A DNA stretch of 64,000 nucleotides from Cryptomeria japonica (lineage: Eukaryota; Streptophyta; Pinopsida; Cupressales; Cupressaceae). The position numbers were made by a program, and so were the translations under genes. The stretch spans positions 154,489,613 to 154,553,612 of the forward strand of contig NC_081405.1 in the NCBI RefSeq assembly GCF_030272615.1, in the 5' to 3' direction. Of this stretch, positions 46,207 through 55,811 are shown piece after piece (the stretch's first letter is position 1; each line of letters starts with the position of its first letter). The notes beneath the pieces are model-generated. The model did no database searches. It was not told where the DNA came from and was given only the letters and a program-made list of their open reading frames with translations.

Positions 46207-47138
46207 CCAAACCTGTAGCCATCCCTAGACCAAGATCAGCAACTTATTTGCATATTATAGTTAGAAATTAGATTGAGTTTCTATTTTCTAGGGAGTGTAG
46301 CCCTATCATCTTCCTCAATTCTTGATTTTATGTTTTTCAACTACATGAATGGAATGAAGCTTTCTAGATGGTATATACCTATAATTTAGAGGGTATTATA
46401 CCATAGTTCACAAATGTGGACCTACCAAAAACTTAAAAGACTCAAATTTGACTTGGACTTGGTGATTTGACAAAATCTTAGGAAAGTTTGGCAACTTAAA
46501 AAGTACTTAAATTCCTTTAAGTTTTATTTTTTAATGCCAAATATAGTTTAAAAAAATGTATCAAATGAGTGTACAAAGCATTGGGGAAGTGTTTTTTATT
46601 ATATTTGAATACAAAACAAAGTACACTATCCCATCATGATAGAGATACTATAGCCACTTGATAAATATGATATGTATTATGAATTTATAATGGTGAATTG
46701 AATACAAAAGGAGTACAATGTGACATCTTGTTGCAAATACAATCCCCAACTAAAAAATACATATGTATTATGCATTTATGATGATTACCATTGAAAATCA
46801 TTACCATAAATTGTATATCCAGGCAAATTATAACAATTTACTCTTTCTCATTCTAGTAAAAAATTGGGGCAAGAGCTTGTTCCTTGTAATTAGCTACAAC
46901 TCCAATCTCATATTAGAAGGGTGTGGCTCCACCTTGGGACTAGATGGCAATTGTTCCTTCTCTCCTTCATTTTCAACATGATTTGCAATGATGTCATATA
47001 ATCCAACATCCTTTCTTTCTCTATAATTACACCCTCCATAGCTTACATCTTAAAATCAACAATCTCTTCTTTTATAAACATGGGGGCCTCATGTTCAAAG
47101 ATGCTTAAAAAGAACAAAAGGCATGGATTTTTTCCTAC
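46207..47138 (-). repeat. Dispersed repeat Y, copy 2
   Basis: Direct repeat of 39567-40497 with the same internal order. The minus strand has a matching acidic tail (DIIANHVENEGEKEQLPSSP ending NMRLEL and a stop). The two copies differ at the start, where copy 1 is fused to repeat-X-type sequence. Confidence 0.65.
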
Positions 47139-48377
47139 ATACAGTCAGCTCATGTATTATACATTTATTGTAATGTCTTTTTCTTAAGCACTTGGGCATG
47201 GTGGTCGTCAGCCTATTCAGTAGGTTCTTGTAGGCTAATGAGTTAGGGTCAGGGAAGTCATGGTGACAATTTGATTCAACTTATTTGGCGATGACAAGTG
47301 TTGCATTGAGCTTAGTCAATTGAGATTCACGTAACACCCATTTTTTGGAGTGGATTTGGACAATTTGTCCATACTAGTTTTAGTGTTAAATTGGACATCG
47401 ACTTGGTCAATTGATAGTGTTTCTATTTTGGGGATGTCGATGGATGCATTGGATGTTAATATCTTGGCAATTAATGTGGTCCACAGTATTTAATTTTAAA
47501 AACTTTAAAATCTTATAGTTAAATCAAAGATTTAACTTTAGCGTTATTTAATGTACGATTATATTATCTAATGGACACCGAAGTTGATATAAGGCAACTA
47601 TAAAATATTAAATAAAATGGTCTCTTGAAGTGGACATCTAAGTGGGGAGACATAAGGAAATATTTAATTAAATTTAAATGTGCAAACCTCTAAGCTGGGT
47701 GTGGGCTTTTGGAGGCCAATATAAGTCAATTTTGGAGCTCATTTGCTTTATACTTGGATTTGATATTTTGAGAATAGATTTGGCTGATTGAACTTGTTCA
47801 TCCTATGGCTTTGTGAGGATGAAATCCCTTTCATAGAAGATTCTCTACGTTAGTGAGAGATCTAATTTGGGGGATTCATTGGTGATTTCATTCAGGAATC
47901 ATATTTGGGCTTCACAGTCGATTGAAATATTCAGTTTTAGCACAAAGTATTTAGAGTAGATTTGAGGAAGATTAGTTGAAGAAGATTGGGCAAGATTGTA
48001 GCAGATTTTGGGGCAGATTTCCATCCCTCTTGCTGGTTGTACAACCTTGTTGGGGATGTGGGAGCTTGTGAGTGGAAATGCCTAGGTTTTGAGTGGGTTT
48101 TGTGGCCGATTGGAGTTGCCTAGGTCTGCATATCGCTGGGGTTTGGTTATGAGCAGATTTGATACATTTTGGAGTTGTGGCGTCTAGGGTTTATGTTCCC
48201 AATTTGCTGGTTTCCTTGACATTCTTCAATATTATTTGTAAACAGTAAATGGGTATGTTTTTGATTAAGGAAAAAATAGGTTTTGAGGGGACCGGAAACC
48301 CCTTACAACAAGTTTTGGAGTGACCCGAAACCCTCAGATTTTACACGAATCCGGAACCCACAGAAGACCACTGCAAA
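47139..48377. other. LTR-like sequence, no gene
   Basis: 47330 onward begins GTAACACCCATTTT, close to a Gypsy-type LTR start. AATATAAG at 47718 followed by TTTTGGAGCTCATTTGC looks like a core promoter, and GAGGATGAAATCCC at about 47817 recurs near 59420. The right end is unclear. 48262-48364 is a separate fragment with CCGGAAACCCC-like words. Confidence 0.4.
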
Positions 48378-49640
48378 AAGAATGAGCAGAGATTACATGC
48401 AGCCCACACACAGCCTAACAAAAAAGTCATTGAGGCCCCGACTAAACAAAGGAGGACAAAGCCATCCTTCACAAAAACTCAATTAACACAATTCAAAACA
48501 AGAAAGCACAAGGTTTTTGTGAAGGCTCCCTTAACCTTCATTAGATACCGGGGGTTTTTCTAGGCACTCATAACCTGAACATTAAGAATGAGCAATGATC
48601 TCACAACCATAGCATCCAAAGTCTTGATAAGAAACATAAAAGAACAATGTGGAACCAAAGGGTTTTGAAAGGCTCCCCTAACCTTCATATTGGGTTTCGA
48701 CTTGGTTCCCAAAACTAGCAAGATGTCAGCACCCTCCCGGCATTACTCCAAACAACTTCAATATGAAGGAGACCCACTTCAATAGGAGCTGAAGGGAAAC
48801 AGACCTCTTGTTGATCCTTCCAAACACCATTCAACTCCACCAAACAACACCACTAATGTTCTTCAGTAAAAACATCTCGACCTCTATAAAAGATAGCACC
48901 ACGAAAGAAGACCAAATATGCTGATACGGAAAAACAAACTGACTCAGCCTGACACTCTTCACCTCAATATGAGACCAAAGCCAAGACAACAGAAACCCCC
49001 TTCAAAGCAAAACCCACAGGACGGGCCCACCTCCAAAGGGCCATGGGGCAAAGCCACAAGCAAAGACATGAAGCACAACATCAGGCCCCAACTCCCAAGA
49101 ACATTTGCATCCTCCATCTCCACCTCAATAGGAGACAACTTAAATTTTAAAGAAAGAGCATGAGAAAACTAGAGAAGCCACGAGGCATACAAAAACCAGA
49201 CCAACCCAACAAACTCCATTTCAAAAGAAGAGACAAAGGTTGGACAAAAGGGGTTAATGAAAACACCCCTTAAGAAAACACTCCAACAAAAGATAGGCAA
49301 TAAAACCAAGGAGATGCACAATTTTGAGCGCCAAGTCACAACACAAACCAAACTCAAAGGAAAAACCACCTCAATTGGACAACCAAGTGAGAGCTGGAGA
49401 AACTAGGAAGCCTTCACCTAAGAATTAGCAGTCAAAACCTACCCAGGAATTACCAGAGCCACAATCATCCCAAAGCACCATAGAGAGATCATAAGAAAGG
49501 CATTATAAACAACGCTCCTAGCACTAGGGACCATCTCCAAGCAGCTGATACCAAAGACGGTACCACACACTCTCAACAACTCAGCTCGCTCGACATCCAA
49601 CAACCATCTTTTAGATCTACAAACAACCACAGCAAAAAAA
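48378..49640. mobile_element. Block flanked by a 13-bp direct repeat, probable retroposon
   Basis: AGACCACTGCAAA occurs at 48365-48377 and 49641-49653, bracketing 1,263 bp that ends on the plus strand in a short A-run. The block has repeated phrases (GGCTCCCTTAACCTTCAT and GGCTCCCCTAACCTTCAT) but no intact ORF. The A-run suggests plus orientation, whereas base composition and minus-strand frames suggest LINE 3' sequence in minus orientation. The right flank is hAT transposase sequence. Confidence 0.5.
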
Positions 49641-49654
49641 AGACCACTGCAAAT

Positions 49655-49978
49655 AGCATCTTTGATGAGTGAGGCTTTTGGGTACCTACTACAGAGATTG
49701 TAAAGGTAACTGAAAATCTAATTCTACATTATGTTTTAATTTTTATTCATATTTGTCTTTTATTTGCTTATTTTTGTTTACAGTTATGTTAAGTTATCTT
49801 TTCACAATAATTGCAGTTCATTGAGCCTTTGGTAGTTCTACGAGTTGCTAATGGGGGAGAAGCCCGCAATGGGCTACATATATTAGGTCATGTATAGGGC
49901 CAAGGAGACCATTAGATCCATTTGTGCAGGAGTTGAGGGTAAGTAGCACTCCATTTGGGAGATGATTGATTGGCAATG
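49655..49978 (+). pseudogene. hAT transposase, part upstream of the giant LTR
   Basis: A short exon ends in TTGTAAAG/GTAACTG at about 49704, and another starts after TTGCAG at 49817. The second reads EPLVVLRVANGGEKPAMGY, RAKETIRSICAGVEGK and SIWEMIDWQ with two stops, the familiar hAT segment before the dimerisation domain. The frame is interrupted at 49978 by the giant LTR and continues at 56673. Confidence 0.82.
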
Positions 49979-50413
49979 TGTTGTGACCATTTCACACATC
50001 GCCCCATCGCAAATGGGGACCCCCTCTTTTTCGCTTGTTTTCGCTTTCGTTTTTTAGGGTTTTGTTAGCCCGTTAGTTGTCTGGATTTAGGGCTAAGCCT
50101 TAGGGTTTTAAATCTTGCCTTTTCAAGCCAAAATCCAGTCATTTTTTTTGAGAGCTTTTGAGCTTTCTTTTCTAGAATGCAAATTTTGAATGCAATAAAT
50201 TCGCCAAAATGGTCTAATTTTCAATTGGAATGTTCATGCAAAGCTTAAACTTGTCTAAATGATGACCGTCAATGTGAATTTTTGTCTGATTGAATATTTT
50301 GACCAAATTTTGACTTTTTTGAAGTTTGATCCTGGGCATTGGAATTGATTTGTTTTCGCCTCGTGAAGTGTTAAAATGTGAAAAATCTTGTTATTTTGGC
50401 CTGTAGGAGCAAA

Positions 50414-52205
50414 ATCGCTCCTGTCCCTCAGTGAAGGACGGGAGCTCAATTTCAAATATCTCATTGTCCTTGCAGAGTCCAGACGAAGTTTACGTTTGAA
50501 GTGATGGAGAACGACAAGATCTTTCCATTGAATATAAATTGAAGATTTTCATGAGCACAGAAAGGCCTCCAGGAAGAAAATCGCTCCTGTCCCTCAGTGA
50601 AGGACCGGAGCTACAATTCAAATTTCGCCATGTCCATGTAAGATTTTGATGACTCAGCAATTGGAGGACGTCCGAAGGAAGATACTTTGCCAAATGAATA
50701 TAATTTGAGATGCAAAAAATGAAGGAAAATGACCTATATTGACTAAATCGCTCCTGTCCCTCTCCAAGGGACCAGGGCGAGGTACCTTGTAGCTCTCGTC
50801 CCTCTCCCAGGGACCAGAGCGATTTCCTCCATTTTGCAAAATCCAGACAAGGGTCGAGGCAAGTTTACGTTCAAAAACAAGGGAAAACATGAGATGAACG
50901 CATTGAATATAAATTGAAGATTTTTGGGACGCCCATAACAGTGCTAAATGCCTAGTTCGCTCCTGTCCCTCAGGAAGGGACCAGAGCGATTTTTGATATA
51001 ATTACCTCTTTTTGCAAAATTCCAAACAATGTCAAGGCATGGACGAATGGGGTGAAGAGGGACGAATCCGTTGAATATAAACTTGGAACCTGGCAAAGTA
51101 AGATGAAGGCCACAAAGGAAGGATCGCTCCTGTCCCTCTCCAAGGGACCAGGGCGATACAATGGTGAAGATACGTCCCTCTCAAGTTCAAGGTCGTTCCT
51201 CCGAAGTTCAAGGTCGACACAAGTCAAGACAAGGTGGCGAGGGACATTTCAAGGCGTCTTCATCATGCGCAAACACTCAAAGGACGTTAAAATGAAGAAA
51301 TCGACACCCTATAACATAGATCGCTCCTGTCCCTTAGGAAGGGACCAAGGCGATGTTTGATGCATTGGCCATTTCATGCAAAATTTACGTAAGGACAAGA
51401 CATTGCAATGTTTTAGAGGGTCCATGGTATGGTAAAAGGATGATAAACAAGAGTTTTGAACGTGAAATGATCATTATTTTGAGCATGGAGACTATATCGC
51501 TCCTGTCCCTCTCCAAGGGACCAGGGCGATTTGCTTTGGATTCCTTGTTTTGCTTCAAGATCAAGCTAAGTCAAGACGTCTTAAGATAGCATATGGTCCA
51601 AGGCATCGTTTGAAGATAATTTGCAAAAGTGTTGAACGTCCAAACATTGCCAAATAATGTAAAAGCCTCACATCGCTCCTGTCCTTTGGACAAGGACCAG
51701 GGCGATATCATCAAAAGCACGCACGTTCCTTCAAAGATCAAAGCGAAGCAAGGTTAGGTAAGGTGAAGGACGACGTTTGAAGGGCATTACAATGAAGATC
51801 GAAGTGCAAAGTTGACAAGGTCGAGGAAAGGACATGGATCGCTCCTGTCCCTCTCCAAGGGACAAGGGCGATGATCCCTTTAATACACTCAAAACTTCAT
51901 GCGAGCAAATGGAATAAGCACAAAAGACACGAACAAAGGATGCTATTCGCCCACAAAAAAAAAATCGAAGTTAAAAGATGCAAGATAGACATGAAAACAA
52001 GAGGATCGCTCCTGTCCTTTGGACAAGGACCAGGGCGATGTGCACTTAAAGGACACCCATATGCGCACACAAGGCAATCAAATTCGAAGGACCATCAAGG
52101 TGATCGATTTTTAACGTGGAGATGAAGGATGTTGGACGTAAGAAATGCAAAAGTCAAGACAAAATGGTGAATCGCTCCTGTCCCTCTCCAAGGGACCAGA
52201 GCGAT
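50414..52205 (+). repeat. Palindrome array, copy C (12 units, about 166-bp period)
   Basis: Palindromes start at 50414, 50580, 50747, 50791, 50956, 51123, 51320, 51496, 51672, 51838, 52005 and 52171. Spacings are 166, 167, 44, 165, 167, 197, 176, 176, 166, 167 and 166 bp. The consensus left arm is ATCGCTCCTGTCCCT and the right arm AGGGACCAGGGCGAT, with loop CTCCA. In at least four spacers a GAATATAAATTGAAG-like word lies about 50 bp before the next palindrome, showing that the spacers are homologous. Confidence 0.94.
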
Positions 52206-52531
52206 GAGGTACGTCCCTTTGTTTTCCAATTTTGGCGCCAAACAAACAAATTTAAATTTCCTTAAATGCTAAATCGATTTAAAAATTGAAAATCCATTTT
52301 TATTTAGCATTTAATATGGCGTTATCTTTTATTAATTATTTTTTGCCTTTATTAAAAATCGAAATTCTCATTTAAAAAAAAACGCAAGGCATTAATAATT
52401 AATTATTTAATTAATATAAAAATCGATTTGAAGCGCCCAATTAGGCAAGTCGGCCTTGTTATTTTATTGCAAATCATTTAAAAAATGGTTTTATTTGTCA
52501 AGTCGGCCTAAGAGGTGAAAGGGTATGAGCG

Positions 52532-52542
52532 CTATTTATAAG
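52532..52542 (+). promoter_or_regulatory. TATA box upstream of the ORF, copy C
   Basis: GAGCGCTATTTATAAGGGG lies about 680 bp before the ATG, just downstream of the array. A TATA element with the same GAGCG context is in copies A and B. Confidence 0.5.
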
Positions 52543-52599
52543 GGGAGTGAAACGTTCATTTTTACATAATCATTTTTACCTTTCTTCATGCGAATCAAG

Positions 52600-52910
52600 A
52601 AGAGGCGAATATAGTGCGAAGTGTGTTCAAAGGTGGTGCGATTTCAAACCAAAGGTGGCGCTAGTATCATCTTGTGTGGAGTGCGAATTGCGTTGAAGAC
52701 CAAAGGTGGTGCGAATTTCATTCATCCAAGGGTGGCGCGCTTAGCTATCAAAGGTGGTGCGATTCCAAACCAAAGGTGGTGCGAATTTGAAGATCACGCC
52801 TAAGGCGAATTTGTTAAAGACTTGGAGATTTATTTGTGCGAATTTGAAGATTCATTTGAGACCACGTCCAAGGCGATAAGTGAAGATCACATTCTATCCA
52901 GAGGTGGCGA
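52600..52910 (+). repeat. Short AAAGGTGGTGCGAAT-like repeats in the leader
   Basis: The leader contains six or so copies of an AAAGGTGGTGCGAATT-type word (for example near 52629, 52657, 52703, 52729, 52758 and 52777), irregularly spaced. Copies A and B have related but weaker words. Confidence 0.6.
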
Positions 52911-53008
52911 AGTCAATCTTGAGGGGATCATATTGAAGATTATCTTATACCTCAAATTTTGCCTAGGCGAATTTTGTTTTTGCATTCTAGAGTTAGCTCT
53001 CTATCAAG

Positions 53009-53214
53009 GTATGGCGATTTAATTGTTATTGCTTTATTCATTCATCGTCATATTTCATTTTTGAATTTTGAAATTTTGAATCTCTTAGCTCAATCGTTGT
53101 TTTTTTTTAGGAAATGATAACTCTAGGGACTTATCATGAGGTTTCCTAAAACCTATCTCTCTTATCTACGTTATTTATTGCAAAATCTATTTCTTATAAT
53201 GAAATGTTGTGTAG
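53009..53214 (+). other. Predicted 5' UTR intron, copy C
   Basis: Donor CAAG/GTATGG and acceptor TGTGTAG/GTATGG enclose 206 nt directly before the ATG at 53217. A T-rich tract ending TTTTTTTTTAG near 53110 is an alternative acceptor. The donor and acceptor contexts are shared by all three copies. Confidence 0.45.
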
Positions 53215-53216
53215 GT

Positions 53217-55619
53217 ATGGCGACCCCAAAGGCAGGAGCATCCGCCAGTCGCTCGGCTCTCATGAAAGAAGATCAGAAGACTGAAGAGGTGGAGACCAAG
53301 ATCGTGTCCAAGTGGAGCAACATTGGAGATACAAACTTGGGAAACTTTAGCACGAAGAAGTTCCGAGAGGTCCCTTACATCGGCAAGCCATCACCTGTCG
53401 CCCGGAGAATAATAGAGAGTGGCATCATTAAGGCGGCCGGTTTTCCTCCAGCTATTCAGTGCCACGAGTTGATGATCGAGTGTGCCCGTCATTACAATCC
53501 ACAGTCCAGGACAATTGTGTCCAATGAGGGAAACACTTTGGCGTACCTTTCAGAGGAGGCCATAAGTGAAGCCTTCCATCTTCCAGAGCACAGGGACATG
53601 ATATACAAGAGCATTGAAGGAGCTAGATCAGTGTACGATGACGATCCAGATGCTTGTCTAAGCATCATCAACAAGAACTGGCTACTCAAGAGTCGTCCCC
53701 GTCTGAGCAAAGTACCGAACACACCACACCGGATCGATTTCCAAGAGGAGTACAGAGATTTGATCACCATGCTCAACAGAGTTACAGGAGCACCTCATGC
53801 CTTCTATTTTGAGAAATGGATGTTTTATTTCATCCAGGTGATTGTTCAAGGGAAGGGTACAATACATTGGGCTAGGATAATTAGCCATTGCTTAGACGTA
53901 CAGTTGAGAAGACTCAGGGCTACTAAGTCCTTCCACACGAGTTCATACGTCATTTATGCCTTAATCAGGAGCGTTGAGTACGCAGGACTACCTCACAGAG
54001 GAGTGATTGGAAGAGGACCCGGCGAGGTCAGAGTTTGTGAATCCTATACCTACTTGCATCATCCACCAGGGAAGAACTACAAGTTAATCAATGATACTTT
54101 CACGATGAACATCACCAGGACGTTGCAAGGAGGGATTCACAACAGATTATCTCAGGATGCCCAGGAGTTAATCAAGAGGTACGGTGCTTGGTTCATTCAG
54201 TTTCCCAAGTTCACTTACATTAGAGTGTATGGATGTCCTTTACCTCCATATATGCTGCCGAGGTACCCGACAGATAGAATTGTGTTACTTGAAGTAACAA
54301 GGCAGTTGGCAGCATATGTGAAGGCATTCAGACACAGACATCAGAATGGAGTTCAGGTACCTATTATTTTGGGTAATTCAGTTGAGGTATGTCCCAATGT
54401 CTCAGCCATGGATGACGCAGAGAGGGAGTTAGCCTTGTATCCTTTTTCATCTTTTGCTTGGAGGAATAGTTTTGATCCTCATGGACATTTAGAAGAGACA
54501 GTCGGTAGAAGATTTAGACATGAATACCAAATTGAAGATTTTATGATGAATCTCCTAGATGATCTTGAAGTGAAACGCAAGATACATTCTAGATTGCCTT
54601 TGGATTTCATCAGGAAATGTAAGATTTACAGAGTAGCCGACCAAGCTCAGGACAACGGCAGGCACATCCAATCTTCATATGATAGAGAAAGTAAAACAAT
54701 TAGTTTGAATTGGAATGAGCCCGAGGCCGTGGATTTAGATGATTTGATGGCACCAGTCTTGTCTTGTACTCGCAGATGGGTAGACATTCAACATCAGAAG
54801 TTGAGAGAACAAGGCATAGCCATGTCTTTTACTTTGGAAGAAAAGCCAGCCGAAGGTGGAGCCAGTGTTAGTGAAGGCAATCCTAATCCTAGGAATTCAG
54901 GTGAAGGTAACCTTCGATGTGCCAGTGAGGGCAATCTCCATCCGAGAGGTTCAAAGAAAAAGGAAAGATCAGAAAAGAAAGAGCCTTCCAAGAAAAAGCA
55001 AGGTGCTAACAAAGATCAAACACCAGGTACTTCTTCCAGGCCAGAAGATAGAACAGTTCGAGTGGAAGAATCCATGGAATCGATGGTACAGAATGATAGA
55101 CAGGAGGAAGAACAGGCACAGCATGTTTCATCCGATGGATCTCTCCAAGACTATGATTTAGATAATGATAATGAAGTAACATCTCCTCCCAGACGAGAAG
55201 AAGTAGTACACAAAGAAATTCAAGTTCAAGAGACAAGATCAAATATCCCAGACTGGTTGAAGGAGAGATTGACTAAGGTGATCGTAATCGAGGTCGAGAC
55301 AGATGTGGATTTACAAGAGTTTGAGGATAGAATCACTATCATCTTTCGCAAGGACGCAGATGTTACAGATGAGCAGTATGATCAGATGTATGCCACCATG
55401 CTCCTGATTGATAGAACAAAGGAACTTGAACCTACTTGGGACACAGCTCTTCTAGATGCATTTGATCAAGTTATCCACTTAGAAGAGAGTATCAAGAATC
55501 TTCCCGAGATTCCAATCACAGAAATCGAAGGAATTGTGACAAAATTCATTGCATATGCTAAGAAGGAAAATTGGAAAGGGAATAAGATTCTAGATGAAAG
55601 GTTGTTACAGATGACATGA
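53217..55619 (+). CDS. Giant-LTR protein, 800-residue copy with in-frame deletion
   Basis: Open from MATPKAG at 53217 to the stop at 55617-55619, about 95 percent similar to copy B by eye. Exactly 273 residues (693-965 of copy B) are missing, including the coiled coil and most of the helical region. The join, VIVIE to VETDVD, lies at an ATCGAGG word (55287-55293), and related GAGG words are at both edges in copy B. The frame stays open despite this large loss, so the truncated protein could still be made. The N-terminal conserved domain, EGN repeats and basic stretch are retained. Confidence 0.87.
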   Translation: MATPKAGASASRSALMKEDQKTEEVETKIVSKWSNIGDTNLGNFSTKKFREVPYIGKPSPVARRIIESGIIKAAGFPPAIQCHELMIECARHYNPQSRTIVSNEGNTLAYLSEEAISEAFHLPEHRDMIYKSIEGARSVYDDDPDACLSIINKNWLLKSRPRLSKVPNTPHRIDFQEEYRDLITMLNRVTGAPHAFYFEKWMFYFIQVIVQGKGTIHWARIISHCLDVQLRRLRATKSFHTSSYVIYALIRSVEYAGLPHRGVIGRGPGEVRVCESYTYLHHPPGKNYKLINDTFTMNITRTLQGGIHNRLSQDAQELIKRYGAWFIQFPKFTYIRVYGCPLPPYMLPRYPTDRIVLLEVTRQLAAYVKAFRHRHQNGVQVPIILGNSVEVCPNVSAMDDAERELALYPFSSFAWRNSFDPHGHLEETVGRRFRHEYQIEDFMMNLLDDLEVKRKIHSRLPLDFIRKCKIYRVADQAQDNGRHIQSSYDRESKTISLNWNEPEAVDLDDLMAPVLSCTRRWVDIQHQKLREQGIAMSFTLEEKPAEGGASVSEGNPNPRNSGEGNLRCASEGNLHPRGSKKKERSEKKEPSKKKQGANKDQTPGTSSRPEDRTVRVEESMESMVQNDRQEEEQAQHVSSDGSLQDYDLDNDNEVTSPPRREEVVHKEIQVQETRSNIPDWLKERLTKVIVIEVETDVDLQEFEDRITIIFRKDADVTDEQYDQMYATMLLIDRTKELEPTWDTALLDAFDQVIHLEESIKNLPEIPITEIEGIVTKFIAYAKKENWKGNKILDERLLQMT

Positions 55620-55721
55620 CATCTTATTTCTCATTGGTTGATACCTCCTAGATTTTTGTGCCGAATTTAATATTTGGCTATGTATTTAATATTGTTCAGT
55701 AAAAAGGAGGTCATTTGTAAT

Positions 55722-55811
55722 AAACCCTAATTAGGGTTTAGGTGTCATGATCTTGTCCGTTGATTTGCTTTCGATCTGGACCTTTCATTGTAATTGGGGA
55801 TGCTATTTATA
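55722..55811 (+). promoter_or_regulatory. U3-type promoter of copy C: telo-box palindrome and TATA
   Basis: AAACCCTAATTAGGGTTT is at 55722-55739 and CTATTTATA at 55803-55811. This is 100-190 bp after the ORF stop and about 860 bp before the unit end, as in the other copies. Confidence 0.7.
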
